Positions 9,346-18,623 of a stretch of DNA of 64,000 nucleotides are shown piece after piece. The notes beneath the pieces are model-generated. The model was given only the letters and a program-made list of their open reading frames with translations. It ran no database searches and was not told where the DNA came from. Source of the stretch: Ruegeria sp. R14_0. GTDB taxonomy: Bacteria > Pseudomonadota > Alphaproteobacteria > Rhodobacterales > Rhodobacteraceae. Location of the stretch: NCBI RefSeq assembly GCF_017743975.1, contig NZ_JAGHRC010000003.1, positions 372,001-436,000 on the forward strand, read 5' to 3'. Each line of letters begins with the position of its first letter. The first letter of the stretch is position 1. The position numbers and the translations under genes are program-made.

Positions 9346-10488
9346 TCAATCCAAATCGACAGGCCGAAGTGCGCCGGACAGAAGGACAATGAAAACGGCC
9401 AGTGGTAACAAAGCCGCAAAAGCTATTCGCAATGTAAACATCTCTGCGAGAAACCCAATAAGGGGTGGACCAATCAATAGCCCTCCGTAACCCAATGTGG
9501 CAACACTTGCGATCGCCTGCCCCGGCGGTACGTCAGGATCCGAGGCCGCCCGGCTGAAAGCCAGCGGCATGATCACCGCATAACCGATCCCCATCAAAGC
9601 AAAACCTGCCAAAGCAAGCGCCGCCTCTCCGGCGGAGACCACACTGAATACCCCCAGCGCCGCGCAAACCCCACCAAATCGCGCCGTAGCAGCGGGTCCA
9701 AAGCGCATGATCACGACACCGCCCGCCAGCCGAAATGCAACCATCGCCACCGAGAAAACGGCGTAACCCAGCGCCGCAACACTTTCGGTGGCACCGGTGA
9801 CATCGCGCAAGAAGATCGCGCTCCAATCTGCAACTGCGCCTTCGCCCAACGCACCGCACAGGGCTGTGAACCCAACCAGGATCAGCGCCCCGGAAGGCAG
9901 CGCAAACACCTGCCCGCCGGTCGAAACCGCCCGTCGCGATGTCCAACGCACCCACGACAAGGCCAGCGCCAGCCCGACCACGACCCCGCCGGCCAACAAA
10001 AAATGCTGCATCACGGTCAACTGCATCTGCACCGCAGCAAACCCGCTGAGCGCCCCCAGCCCGGCCCCGAGGCTCCACATAGCATGGAACGAGGACATGA
10101 CAGGTTTGTCGAAAGCTTGCTCAACCTCGGCCGCCCAGGCATTCATCGCCACGTCCATCGAGCCGTGGAAAGCCCCGAACACAAACAGAAAGGCCGCCAG
10201 CGCCCAGAACCCGCCTGCGAAGGCCAGCAAGATCAAGGACAGCGTATAAAGAACCGCGATGTAGCGGGTCAGGCTGACCGCTCCGAACCGGTCCGTCAGC
10301 CGTCCGGTAATCGGAAATGAGCACACCGCGCCTGCGGCCATGAACAACAGCCCGTAGCCGAGCGCCTCATGCGTCAGATCCAACCGATCCCGAACCGCAG
10401 GAATACGCGAGGCCCAGATACCGAACAATGCGCCGTTCAGGATGAACATGGCGGCTACGGCCCGCCACGCCGCCACGATTCCGATCAT
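9346..10488 (-). CDS. major facilitator superfamily transporter
   Basis: 380 residues with about twelve hydrophobic segments. The GRLTDRFGAVSLTR loop between helices 2 and 3 (about residues 60-75) is the MFS A-motif. The N-terminal segment GIWASRIPAVRDRL resembles the YbjJ-like subgroup, whose substrates are poorly known. It lies upstream of, and in the same direction as, the M20 amidohydrolase, which may use an imported compound. No regulator is adjacent. Direction of transport and substrate cannot be read from the sequence. Confidence 0.85.
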   Translation of the reverse strand: MIGIVAAWRAVAAMFILNGALFGIWASRIPAVRDRLDLTHEALGYGLLFMAAGAVCSFPITGRLTDRFGAVSLTRYIAVLYTLSLILLAFAGGFWALAAFLFVFGAFHGSMDVAMNAWAAEVEQAFDKPVMSSFHAMWSLGAGLGALSGFAAVQMQLTVMQHFLLAGGVVVGLALALSWVRWTSRRAVSTGGQVFALPSGALILVGFTALCGALGEGAVADWSAIFLRDVTGATESVAALGYAVFSVAMVAFRLAGGVVIMRFGPAATARFGGVCAALGVFSVVSAGEAALALAGFALMGIGYAVIMPLAFSRAASDPDVPPGQAIASVATLGYGGLLIGPPLIGFLAEMFTLRIAFAALLPLAVFIVLLSGALRPVDLD

Positions 10489-10558
10489 GGGAAACCCTTA
10501 GTGCCAGATGCCAAACTCTGCTGTTGTACAGCTTGCCGGCGCGCTGGCAAATACAGTT

Positions 10559-11872
10559 TCACTCCAGCTTCTTGCGAATCTTCCGAACGGCAAACCAAAC
10601 GGCCAGAACAACCGGGATTGTCACAGCGGCTGTCAGCATCCCTTTGCTTATCCCAACCCCGGTCAGCGGATACAGAAGGTAGCTGACCAACGACACTGCA
10701 TAGTAACTGATGGCGACCACAGACAGCCCTTCGACAGTGTGCTGCAGGCGCAGGGCCAAATCGGCGCGGCGATCCATACTTTCCAGCAACGCCTGATTCT
10801 GTGCGCTGCGTTCGACATCCACACGCGTGCGCAACAATTCCCCGGCACGGATCGCCCGGTCCGACAGGGCCTGCAATCGACGCTCGGTAGATTTGACCGT
10901 GCGGATCGCCGGATCGTATCGGCGCATCATGAAATCGGCAAAGCTCTGCCCGCCGCCAAACCGATCTTCTCGCAGGACCTCAATGCGTTGATTCACGATC
11001 GCCTCGTAGGCTCCTGTGGCACCAAACCGAAACGAACATTTGGCAGACAGTGTTTCAAGCGCGATCGACGTCGACAACAGATCCTGCAACAACGCATCCG
11101 GCTGGGCTGTGTCGTCATTCATCTGCGCCATAATCTGTGTCAATTGCCCATCCAATGCACCGATGCGCGGCATCAACTGTTTGACGCGGGCAAATCCCAG
11201 CATCGACATCGCTTTATAGGTCTCAATCTCGCACAGACGTTGCACGATACGCCCGGTTCGCCGCCGTCCTGTGCCCTCGGTCACAAACATCGCAAACCGC
11301 ATGTGCCCAGCCGGATCGATGCGAAAATCGCAGGCGCAGATTGCGGCATCATCCAGCACACGCGCCACCGCCAGACTTTCAGGCTCGAACCACTCGGCAA
11401 GTTTGGATCGGATGGCCTCGTCGCTCTCACGCTCGACAACACGCACCATCGCAGAGGTGACGCGTTGTCCTGGGCTCGCCATCAGCCAATCAGGTGGAAA
11501 CACCTCAAAATCAGCCGGGTTGAACGCGCGGTCACTCACATTCTGAGAGATCGCTGTATAGGTCACAAACTCGGTGTGCTGCTCCCATTTCAACCAATGA
11601 CGTCCGATCTGCCCCGCGTAATGCGTGGCGTCCGGCTGAGGATGCTGCGCACCGTGGCGATCCAGAAGGTTGACCAGATGCTCCAAGTCTTCACGACGAT
11701 CGCGCGCGACGGCGGCCTCAGATTTCTTGATGGCCAGAAACACCACGGTGCAGGGTGTCGCTGCAATCGGAAACGGCCGCGCGTGCAGTTCGTTGGCCAG
11801 CGCATAGCGCAGCGGGTGGTCATCTATCGGCGTCATAAAGGGCTCCGTCTGGTTCCCGGCACTATACGACAT
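10559..11872 (-). CDS. DUF3422 family membrane-anchored protein
   Basis: 437 residues matching the DUF3422 family, which is widespread in proteobacteria but has no known function. The N-terminus (about residues 20-45: DDHPLRYALANELHARPF) is the most conserved block. The middle is charged and largely helical. Two transmembrane helices lie near residues 378-400 and 407-427, joined by LYPLTGVG, and the protein ends with a basic, presumably cytoplasmic tail (RKIRKKLE). The bulk of the protein should therefore be cytoplasmic. The gene stands alone between the MFS and VOC genes. A long reading frame on the opposite strand is an artefact of GC-rich codon use. Confidence 0.8.
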   Translation of the reverse strand: MSYSAGNQTEPFMTPIDDHPLRYALANELHARPFPIAATPCTVVFLAIKKSEAAVARDRREDLEHLVNLLDRHGAQHPQPDATHYAGQIGRHWLKWEQHTEFVTYTAISQNVSDRAFNPADFEVFPPDWLMASPGQRVTSAMVRVVERESDEAIRSKLAEWFEPESLAVARVLDDAAICACDFRIDPAGHMRFAMFVTEGTGRRRTGRIVQRLCEIETYKAMSMLGFARVKQLMPRIGALDGQLTQIMAQMNDDTAQPDALLQDLLSTSIALETLSAKCSFRFGATGAYEAIVNQRIEVLREDRFGGGQSFADFMMRRYDPAIRTVKSTERRLQALSDRAIRAGELLRTRVDVERSAQNQALLESMDRRADLALRLQHTVEGLSVVAISYYAVSLVSYLLYPLTGVGISKGMLTAAVTIPVVLAVWFAVRKIRKKLE

Positions 11873-11943
11873 CCGCGACGCGCATCAATTCTCTTTTTAT
11901 TTCATATACTTACAGGGATACGACGGTATACAAATCCGCTATC

Positions 11944-12306
11944 TCATTGATTTGGCTGCCACAGCTCGATCGGATTGCCCTCGGGGTCGTGAATCCGTGC
12001 GAATTTGCCAACCTCGCTGTCCCACTCGGCGTTGGTCTCCACAGTGATCCCCGCGGCCTCTAACTGAGCGGTCAGCGCCGCAAGATCATCGACCCGAAAA
12101 TTGATCATCCACTGTTGCTCGGCCCGTCCGAAATACTCAGTGTCCTGTGCGAAAGGAGCAAATACCGTGTAACCATCGCGTTGTTTCCAAGGCACCGGGT
12201 CATAGTGATTGACACCCAGATGCTCCTCGTACCACGCACTCAGCGCCGCCGGGTCCCGCGCGCGGAAGAACACACCGCCAATACCGTTCACTTTCTCCAT
12301 CGGCAC
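11944..12306 (-). CDS. VOC (glyoxalase/bleomycin-resistance fold) family protein
   Basis: 120 residues, one vicinal-oxygen-chelate unit. The beta-alpha-beta pattern is clear, with FRARDPAALSAWYEEHLG at about residues 14-31 and the C-terminal HDPEGNPIELWQP that carries the metal-ligand Glu. Such proteins act as dimers and include lyases, dioxygenases and resistance proteins, so the reaction is unknown. The RBS GGAGGTG lies a few bases before the ATG at 12306. It is downstream of pntB on the same strand, behind two hairpins, so it is probably transcribed on its own. Confidence 0.82.
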   Translation of the reverse strand: MPMEKVNGIGGVFFRARDPAALSAWYEEHLGVNHYDPVPWKQRDGYTVFAPFAQDTEYFGRAEQQWMINFRVDDLAALTAQLEAAGITVETNAEWDSEVGKFARIHDPEGNPIELWQPNQ

Positions 12307-12350
12307 CTCCCAAGCACATTACCACCAGCAGTGTAGCATAATCCGCAGGC

Positions 12351-12397
12351 TTCATCTGGCCCCAAATATCCTGGAGGTCAGGAGGCAAAGCCTCCTG
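12351..12397 (-). repeat. hairpin-plus-tail extragenic element, copy B
   Basis: On the minus strand an 8-bp stem with a 3-base loop (12397-12379) is followed by CCTCCAGG and the tail GATATTTGGGGCCAGATG. The tail shares all but two or three positions with copies A (8.1 kb) and C (36.3 kb). It lies behind the pntB terminator hairpin and ahead of the VOC gene. Confidence 0.7.
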
Positions 12398-12411
12398 CAA
12401 AAGAAAATAGA

Positions 12412-12435
12412 AAAGGGCGCCCGCAGGCGCCCTTT
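12412..12435 (-). terminator. rho-independent terminator of pntAB
   Basis: Perfect 10-bp stem (12412-12421 with 12426-12435) and a 4-base loop, followed on the minus strand by the T-rich run TCTATTTTCTTTT. It starts 22 bases beyond the pntB stop codon. Confidence 0.85.
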
Positions 12436-12457
12436 GCAATTTGTTTGTTTCGCGTGC

Positions 12458-13909
12458 TCAGTCGATCATGGGCAGCAGCTTGTCCAAGCTCGCCTTGGCG
12501 TCGCCATAGAACATGCGGGTGTTCTCTTTAAAGAACAGCGGGTTTTCGATGCCCGAATACCCGGTGCCCTGACCACGTTTCGACACGAAAACCTGCTTGG
12601 CCTTCCAGCATTCCAGAACCGGCATGCCGGCGATGGGGCTGTTGGGATCTTCCTGCGCCGCAGGGTTTACGATGTCGTTCGAACCGATGACAATCGCCAC
12701 GTCTGTGTCCGGGAAATCGTCATTGATCTCGTCCATTTCCAGCACGATGTCATACGGCACCTTCGCCTCGGCCAGCAGCACGTTCATGTGGCCCGGCAGA
12801 CGACCGGCAACCGGGTGGATCGCAAAGCGCACGTTCTTGCCTTTGGCGCGCAGCTTACGGACCAGTTCGGAAACCGACTGCTGAGCTTGCGCAACAGCCA
12901 TGCCGTAGCCGGGAATGATGACCACGCTGTCCGCGTCGTTCAGAGCTGCGGCAACCCCGTCAGCTTCAATCGCGACCTGCTCACCTTCCACTTCCATCTG
13001 CGGACCCGAGGTGCCGCCAAAGCCGCCCAGGATCACGCTGACAAAGTGACGGTTCATCGCCTTACACATGATGTAGGACAGGATCGCACCTGACGAGCCC
13101 ACCAGCGCACCAACCACGATCAGCAGATCGTTGCCCAGCGAGAAGCCAATCGCCGCAGCTGCCCAGCCCGAGTAGCTGTTCAGCATCGACACAACCACCG
13201 GCATGTCCGCACCACCGATACCCATGATCAGGTGATAGCCGATGAACAGCGCCGCCAGCGTCATCAGGAACAGCGGGAAGAAGCCGCCCGATGCTGTGTA
13301 CCAGATCAGACAGATCAGCGAGAGACCCGCAGCAGCCGCGTTCAGCGCATGGCCGCCGGGCAGCTTGGTTGCCGCCGAGGTCACTTTGCCCGCCAGCTTA
13401 CCATAGGCCACGACCGAACCGGTAAAGGTAATCGCACCGATGAAGATGCCCAGGAACAGTTCCACATGCAGGATTGTCAGCTCGGCCGAGGTCTTCTTGG
13501 CGATCAGTTGGGCAAAGGCCCCCAGACCGTCCATCTGAACCTCTTTTGCGGCGTCGGCGATGGCGAATACTTCGGCAACATTCTGGATCTCAAAATGCGC
13601 GTTGTAGCCAACGAACACAGCCGCCAGACCGACCAGCGAGTGCATCGCCGCCACAAGCTGCGGCATCTCGGTCATCTGGACGCGCTGCGCCACGTACTGA
13701 CCGATCAGACCACCGCCGATGATCAGCAGAAGCGACAGCAGCCACAGGCCGGAACCCGGGCCAACCAACGTGGCAAAAACCGCCAGCGCCATACCGACAA
13801 TACCGTACCAGACCGCGCGCTTGGCGCTTTCCTGGTTCGACAGACCGCCGAGCGAAAGGATGAAAAGGACAGCCGCAACAACATAGGCGGCAGTGGTGAA
13901 GCCAATCAT
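12458..13909 (-). CDS. pntB: NAD(P) transhydrogenase subunit beta
   Basis: 483 residues. The first roughly 290 are a polytopic membrane domain (dII, about nine hydrophobic helices). The C-terminal dIII binds NADP(H), with the [10 protein letters not shown] nucleotide fingerprint near residues 314-323 and [12 protein letters not shown] near 415. With PntA it forms the proton-translocating transhydrogenase, which uses proton-motive force to reduce NADP+ with NADH. It lies 13 bases after pntA; AAGGAGG overlapping the pntA stop serves as its RBS. A hairpin terminator follows at 12412-12435. Length and motifs are normal. Confidence 0.97.
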   Translation of the reverse strand: MIGFTTAAYVVAAVLFILSLGGLSNQESAKRAVWYGIVGMALAVFATLVGPGSGLWLLSLLLIIGGGLIGQYVAQRVQMTEMPQLVAAMHSLVGLAAVFVGYNAHFEIQNVAEVFAIADAAKEVQMDGLGAFAQLIAKKTSAELTILHVELFLGIFIGAITFTGSVVAYGKLAGKVTSAATKLPGGHALNAAAAGLSLICLIWYTASGGFFPLFLMTLAALFIGYHLIMGIGGADMPVVVSMLNSYSGWAAAAIGFSLGNDLLIVVGALVGSSGAILSYIMCKAMNRHFVSVILGGFGGTSGPQMEVEGEQVAIEADGVAAALNDADSVVIIPGYGMAVAQAQQSVSELVRKLRAKGKNVRFAIHPVAGRLPGHMNVLLAEAKVPYDIVLEMDEINDDFPDTDVAIVIGSNDIVNPAAQEDPNSPIAGMPVLECWKAKQVFVSKRGQGTGYSGIENPLFFKENTRMFYGDAKASLDKLLPMID

Positions 13910-13922
13910 CTACCCGGCCTCC

Positions 13923-15500
13923 TTAAGATTTCTGGAACATGGCGAGCATGCGCCGGGTTACGAGGAAGCCGCCGAAGATGTTGATCCCGGCCATGAAAAC
14001 GGACAGCGCCGCCAACAGAATAACCAGAAACGACCCCGATCCGATCTGCATCAAGGCCCCAACGATAATGATCGACGAGATCGCGTTGGTGATCGCCATC
14101 AGTGGCGTGTGCAGCGAATGCGCGACGCCCCAGATCACCTGGAAGCCTACAAACACGGCCAGCACAAATACGATGAAGTGCTGCATGAAGCTGGCCGGAG
14201 CGACCAGCCCCACCAGCAGCATCAGCGCGCCGCCGACACCCAGCAAGGTGAACTGCTGTTTGGTCTGCGCTTTGAACGCCGCGATCTCCTGCGCCTTTTT
14301 CTCTTCCGGTGTCAGTTCCTTGGCCTCGGGCTTCTTTTGCGCCGCGATGGCCTGAACCTTAGGCGGCGGCGGCGGGAAGGTGATCTCGCCTTGATAGGTC
14401 ACGGTCGAACCGCGGATCACGTCATCTTCCATGTCGTGGTTGATCTGACCGTCCTTCTCGGGCGTCAGATCAGCCATCATGTGGCGGATATTGGTCGCGT
14501 ACAACGACGACGACTGAGCCGCCATCCGGCTGGGGAAGTCGGTATAGCCGATAATGGTCACGCCATTGTCGGTCACAATCTTCTCATCCGCGACGGTCAG
14601 CTTGCAGTTGCCGCCTTTTTCCGCCGCGAGGTCCACGATGACCGAGCCCGGCTTCATGCTTTCGACCATATCCTTGGTCCAAAGCTCGGGCGCCTCGCGG
14701 TTCGGGATCAGCGCGGTGGTGATCACGATGTCCATCTCGGGCGCAAGTTCACGGAACTTAGCCAGCTGTGCGTTGCGGAATTCCTCCGACTGAACCGACG
14801 CATAACCGCCGGTGGCCGCGCCGTCCTGCTGTTCTTCTTCGAAGTCCAGATAGACGAACTCGGCCCCCATCGATTCGACCTGCTCGGCCACTTCGGGGCG
14901 CACGTCGAACGCATAAGTAATCGCGCCCAGCGAAGTTGAGGTCCCGATCGCGGCCAAACCGGCGACGCCAGCCCCAACGATCAGCACCTTGGCGGGCGGA
15001 ACCTTACCAGCCGCGGTCACCTGACCGGTGAAAAAGCGGCCAAAGTTGTTACCCGCTTCGATCACCGCGCGATAACCCGCGATGTTTGCCATCGAAGACA
15101 GCGCGTCCATCTTCTGCGCGCGGCTGATGCGCGGCACCATTTCCATTGCGATGACGTTGGCACCTTTGGATTTCGCCAGCTCCATACCTTCTTCGTTGCC
15201 CGCCGGGTTGAAGAAGGAAATCAAGGTTTTACTCTTGGTCAGGCGCTTAAGCTCGGCCTCGGAGGGTTGACGCACTTTGGCGATGATATCGGCTGCTTTC
15301 CACAGCGCAGCTGCGGTCTTGATGACTTCAACGCCGGCGGCTTCGTAAGCTGCGTCCGAGAATCCCGCTGCAGCACCAGCGCCTTTCTCGATCAGGCATT
15401 CATAGCCCAGTTTCTGCAACTGCACGGCAGAATCGGGCGTCATCGCGACGCGGTTCTCACCGTCAAATATCTCTTTCGGTGTGCCTATTTTCACTGGCAT
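13923..15500 (-). CDS. pntA: NAD(P) transhydrogenase subunit alpha
   Basis: 525 residues, the one-chain E. coli-type alpha subunit. The dI domain binds NAD(H): the N-terminus [20 protein letters not shown] is family-typical, and the Rossmann fingerprint [13 protein letters not shown] lies near residues 171-183. A charged linker around residues 375-405 (PPPPPKVQ..., then Glu/Lys/Ala-rich) leads to about four transmembrane helices at the C-terminus. In many alphaproteobacteria this subunit is split into PntAA and PntAB; here it is fused. AGGGGGA precedes the ATG at 15500. It is the first gene of pntAB, and the 121 bases upstream should hold the promoter. Confidence 0.96.
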   Translation of the reverse strand: MPVKIGTPKEIFDGENRVAMTPDSAVQLQKLGYECLIEKGAGAAAGFSDAAYEAAGVEVIKTAAALWKAADIIAKVRQPSEAELKRLTKSKTLISFFNPAGNEEGMELAKSKGANVIAMEMVPRISRAQKMDALSSMANIAGYRAVIEAGNNFGRFFTGQVTAAGKVPPAKVLIVGAGVAGLAAIGTSTSLGAITYAFDVRPEVAEQVESMGAEFVYLDFEEEQQDGAATGGYASVQSEEFRNAQLAKFRELAPEMDIVITTALIPNREAPELWTKDMVESMKPGSVIVDLAAEKGGNCKLTVADEKIVTDNGVTIIGYTDFPSRMAAQSSSLYATNIRHMMADLTPEKDGQINHDMEDDVIRGSTVTYQGEITFPPPPPKVQAIAAQKKPEAKELTPEEKKAQEIAAFKAQTKQQFTLLGVGGALMLLVGLVAPASFMQHFIVFVLAVFVGFQVIWGVAHSLHTPLMAITNAISSIIIVGALMQIGSGSFLVILLAALSVFMAGINIFGGFLVTRRMLAMFQKS

Positions 15501-15621
15501 TCCCCCTAATTTTCACTCTGACCGAGCGGGTGGTCGGTATTGTTTGTTAAGCAAAGGTGTATCTTGCGCAACATTATTTCGCAAGCGCAGCATATTTACG
15601 TTGTGTCATTACCACATAACT

Positions 15622-16071
15622 TCAGATCCACCTTCGGGTTTGGCGTTCGTATCGCGCGAAATCGGCGCGGAAAGTCCTGCGCATTCGGTTCTCTTCCGGC
15701 ACGATGAAACGGCGCTCCAACAGCCAGACAAAGACGGGAACCAGAACCAATGAGGCGACGGCGTCGAACCGCAGGATCAGGCCGGTCAGGATCAGGACAT
15801 CGCCTGCATAAATCGGGTTCCGACTCCGTTTGAAGATACCGGTCTGCACAAGTGAGCTGGGGGTTTCATGCGGCATGATCGTTGTGCGATGCCGACGAAA
15901 TTCGGCTGCAGCCAAGGCGATCAGGATCACTCCTCCACCAATCAGAACGCCGCTGAGTAGGTCGGTTAATCCACCGTACAGCGACAACCCCATTGGCATG
16001 TACCGTGCCTGTATCCATGCCAGCACGGCAAATCCCAACAACCAAACCGGAGGGATATCGATGTTACGCAT
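15622..16071 (-). CDS. isoprenylcysteine carboxyl methyltransferase-family membrane protein
   Basis: 149 residues from the chosen ATG at 16071. Four hydrophobic segments precede the family signature near residues 90-108 (GIFKRSRNPIYAGDVLILTG), a GX(S/Y)RNPxY motif of the ICMT/PEMT-like family that binds S-adenosylmethionine at the membrane. The C-terminus (EENRMRRTFRADFARYERQTRRWI) also fits. A GTG at 16125 would add 18 residues; I prefer the ATG because it begins just before the first membrane helix. The substrate is unknown; bacteria lack prenylated CAAX proteins, so the family name does not give the reaction. A related protein is at 34.5 kb. Confidence 0.75.
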   Translation of the reverse strand: MRNIDIPPVWLLGFAVLAWIQARYMPMGLSLYGGLTDLLSGVLIGGGVILIALAAAEFRRHRTTIMPHETPSSLVQTGIFKRSRNPIYAGDVLILTGLILRFDAVASLVLVPVFVWLLERRFIVPEENRMRRTFRADFARYERQTRRWI

Positions 16072-16291
16072 GTCGGGCTGACTTTCGTTCCGGCAATGGC
16101 GAACATGTCGCGTTTTCACGATCACCTACCGCTTTTCGACCTCAATAGCAAAACTACAGTTGGTCGCAGGGCAAATTGCTGGTCCTCACCAGCCCAACCG
16201 CCACCCCCAGAAGTAGTCAATCGTGGACAGGGCCCCACGGATCAGTTAGCCAGTCTAAACCAATGTTTTCCGATGCATGCACAGGATCACG

Positions 16292-17485
16292 ATGACCGAT
16301 TTTGCCGCTACAAAAGCCAAGTTCGATTTACCCGAAGGCGTTGTTTATCTGGATGGAAACTCGCTGGGGCCTTTGCCCCGCGCCGCGGCGGCGCGGGTCA
16401 ATGAGATGTTGGTTTCGGAATGGGGGCAGATGCTGATCACCGGCTGGAACAAAGCCGGATGGATGGCGCTGCCGACCGGTCTGGGGGATCGTATTGGCCA
16501 ACTGATCGGTGCCGAACCCGGCAGCGTTGTGACCGGGGACACCCTGTCGATCAAAGTCTATCAGGCGGTCGCCTCGGCGTTAGATCTGTACCCGGATCGC
16601 AAGGTCGTTCTGTCGGACAACGGCAATTTCCCATCCGATCTTTACATGGTCGAGGGCCTGCTGCGCTCGCTCGGGTCGGATTACGAGTTGCGCGTCGTCG
16701 CTCCCGAGGATGTCGCCGACAACCTGACCGATGATGTTGCCGTCCTGATGCTGACCGAGGTCGACTACCGCACCGGACGTATGCACGACATGAAAACACT
16801 GACCGAGCTTGCCCATGCGAACGGAACGATGACCGTTTGGGATCTGGCCCATTCGGCGGGTGCAATCCCGGTGGATCTGGCGGGGTGCAACGCCGATTTC
16901 GCCGTGGGCTGCACCTACAAGTATCTCAATGGCGGCCCCGGAGCGCCTGCCTTCATCTATGTCGCGCCGCGTCTTGCGGACAAGGCTCAACCCGCCCTGT
17001 CTGGCTGGTTGGGTCACGAAGCTCCGTTCGCCTTCGATCTGGACTACCGTCCCGGACATGGCATCGAACGAATGCGGGTCGGAACACCGCCAATCATTCA
17101 GATGACCGCCCTTTCCGCGGCGATGGACATCTGGGACACGGCCGACATCCACGACGTGCGCGCCAAGTCCATAGAGCTGACCGAGTTGTTCATACATCGG
17201 GTCGAGTCCACCTGCCCCGACCTGACATTGGCAAGCCCACGCGACCCCGCCCGGCGCGGAAGCCAGGTCTCATTCCGCTTTGAGAATGGCTATGCCGTGA
17301 TGCAGGCTTTGATCGCGCGCGGCGTGATCGGTGACTTTCGAGCGCCCGACATCATTCGATTTGGCTTCACGCCGCTTTACATCGACGAGCACGATGTAGA
17401 ACAGGCCGTTGAAACCTTGGCAGATATCATGAGCAATCGCCTGTGGGATGCACCAGAGTACATGGTGCGCCAGCGCGTTACCTGA
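16292..17485 (+). CDS. kynU: kynureninase
   Basis: 397 residues, the normal length. It is a fold-type I PLP enzyme with the family N-terminal motif YLDGNSLGPLP (about residues 18-28), the PLP-binding region WDLAHSAGA near 187, and the Schiff-base lysine in CTYKYLNGGPGAPAF near 209. It hydrolyses L-kynurenine to anthranilate and alanine in tryptophan catabolism. The start at 16292 follows AGGATC; an in-frame ATG at 16277 would add five residues. Kynurenine formamidase and tryptophan dioxygenase genes are not in the window. The 3' end overlaps the convergent tetR gene by 8 bases. Confidence 0.95.
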   Translation: MTDFAATKAKFDLPEGVVYLDGNSLGPLPRAAAARVNEMLVSEWGQMLITGWNKAGWMALPTGLGDRIGQLIGAEPGSVVTGDTLSIKVYQAVASALDLYPDRKVVLSDNGNFPSDLYMVEGLLRSLGSDYELRVVAPEDVADNLTDDVAVLMLTEVDYRTGRMHDMKTLTELAHANGTMTVWDLAHSAGAIPVDLAGCNADFAVGCTYKYLNGGPGAPAFIYVAPRLADKAQPALSGWLGHEAPFAFDLDYRPGHGIERMRVGTPPIIQMTALSAAMDIWDTADIHDVRAKSIELTELFIHRVESTCPDLTLASPRDPARRGSQVSFRFENGYAVMQALIARGVIGDFRAPDIIRFGFTPLYIDEHDVEQAVETLADIMSNRLWDAPEYMVRQRVT

Positions 17486-18056
17486 CCTCCAGGCCTGCGC
17501 CGATCAGCGTTGCGAATTGCTCGGTGCGGGCCTCATACTCTTCGACCCCAGTGACGCTGACCTTTAATCCTCTCAAAGCGGTCGTGATCAACGTGCCCGT
17601 CTCCAGAGCGCTCGCATGCAAACGAACGCGCCCGGCCTTTTCTTCCCGGGCCAGCCATGCGCCATAAAGCTGCGCCAAGTCGGCCTCGCCCTGCGCAATG
17701 ATTTCACCCGACATGGATACTGAAGTGTCCAGCAACTCAAGCCCATGGGAAGACGCCAGGATTGTTGAGATACCCTCGGTCTGCGCTGCAATCGCACGAG
17801 TCAATATTTCGGTCACCGAACCCTGCGTTGACAACGCCTGTGCCACTGCAGCGTGCTTCGTAGCATAGTACAGTTCCGTCAGCTTGGCGACGATTGCCTC
17901 TTTGTTTTTAAAATGAAGATAGACAGCTGGGCGCGACATCCCCGCGCCGCGCGCGATGTCATCCATCGACGTTTTGCGGAACCCGTAGGTAGCAAAAGCT
18001 TGAAAGGCAGAGTCCAGGATCGCCTTCTGCCGTGTATCTTCTTTTAAATCGGTCAT
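17478..18056 (-). CDS. TetR/AcrR-family transcriptional repressor
   Basis: 192 residues. The N-terminal helix-turn-helix is classic: FRKTSMDDIARGAGMSRPAV at about residues 26-45, then YLHFKNKEAI. The remaining helices form the ligand-binding and dimer domain, without a recognisable ligand signature. It is divergent from the iorA-iorB molybdenum hydroxylase genes across 99 bases that hold two near-identical inverted repeats, so it very probably represses them and itself, and responds to a substrate or product of the enzyme. It converges on kynU with an 8-base overlap. Confidence 0.9.
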   Translation of the reverse strand: MTDLKEDTRQKAILDSAFQAFATYGFRKTSMDDIARGAGMSRPAVYLHFKNKEAIVAKLTELYYATKHAAVAQALSTQGSVTEILTRAIAAQTEGISTILASSHGLELLDTSVSMSGEIIAQGEADLAQLYGAWLAREEKAGRVRLHASALETGTLITTALRGLKVSVTGVEEYEARTEQFATLIGAGLEVR

Positions 18057-18067
18057 TCCAAAACTCG

Positions 18068-18125
18068 TGACACTTTCTGTTCATTTTGTCAATTGACATG
18101 CTGACACTTTCCGCTAATTATGTCA
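18068..18125. promoter_or_regulatory. duplicated TetR-type operator with overlapping promoter
   Basis: Two 24-base copies of an imperfect inverted repeat TGACA-N14-TGTCA lie at 18068-18091 and 18102-18125, exactly 34 bases apart, and share TGACACTTTC on the left arm. Between and overlapping them is the perfect palindrome TGTCAATTGACA (18087-18098). It yields TTGACA -35 boxes on both strands. On the plus strand TTGACA (18093-18098) is followed after 16-17 bases by TAATTAT, a good -10 for iorA. Binding by the adjacent TetR protein is inferred. Confidence 0.75.
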
Positions 18126-18155
18126 GAAACCAGCCACAACCAAGAGAGGTGCGCC

Positions 18156-18620
18156 ATGGCGACCGACCTGAAGATCAATGGAAAGCAACATCAGGTAGAC
18201 CTGCCCGATGACGTACCCCTGCTCTGGGTTTTGCGAGACGAAATCGGCCTGACCGGAACCAAGTTCGGCTGCGGCGTTGCTGCGTGCGGGTCGTGCACAG
18301 TTCATATCGATGGCGAGGCCGTACGGTCCTGCCAGGTGGCGCTGTCGGATGTTTGGGGTGATGTGACCACGATCGAGGGGCTGGGCACACCGGATGCCGT
18401 GGGTGCGATTCAGCAGGCCTGGGTCGACCATCAGGTGGCGCAATGCGGTTACTGCCAGTCGGGGCAGATCATGCAGGCTGCGGCGCTTCTGGCCGAAAAT
18501 CCCGCACCAACAGACGCGGACATCGATGACGCCATGCAAGGCAACCTGTGCCGCTGTGGCACCTACCCCCGCATCCGCGCCGCCATTCACGATGCGGCAT
18601 CCAAGCTGAAGGAGGCGTAA
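18156..18620 (+). CDS. iorA: (2Fe-2S)-binding subunit of a molybdenum hydroxylase (IorA type)
   Basis: 154 residues with the two [2Fe-2S] clusters of xanthine-oxidase-family small subunits. The plant-ferredoxin-like cluster uses Cys39, Cys44, Cys47 and Cys59. The second uses Cys97, Cys100, Cys132 and Cys134 (CGYC ... CRC). It shuttles electrons from the molybdopterin subunit encoded by the next gene. I placed the start at 18156, where GAGAGG precedes the ATG and the family N-terminus begins; the earlier in-frame start lies inside the operator. The iorB start is 4 bases after its stop. IorA is named for isoquinoline 1-oxidoreductase, but substrates of such pairs vary, including aldehydes and N-heterocycles. 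Confidence 0.88.
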   Translation: MATDLKINGKQHQVDLPDDVPLLWVLRDEIGLTGTKFGCGVAACGSCTVHIDGEAVRSCQVALSDVWGDVTTIEGLGTPDAVGAIQQAWVDHQVAQCGYCQSGQIMQAAALLAENPAPTDADIDDAMQGNLCRCGTYPRIRAAIHDAASKLKEA

Positions 18621-18623
18621 GCT

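Noticed and set aside
10508..11950. Long plus-strand reading frame opposite the DUF3422 gene
   Set aside because: It mirrors the DUF3422 coding frame, has no family sequence, and is typical of antisense frames in GC-rich genes.
13232..14939. Plus-strand frames opposite pntA and pntB
   Set aside because: His/Arg/Gln-rich composition with no motifs; shadows of the transhydrogenase genes.
15561..15590. Short inverted repeat CTTGCG...CGCAAG upstream of pntA
   Set aside because: Only six-base arms; such repeats occur by chance in GC-rich DNA and no regulator is adjacent.
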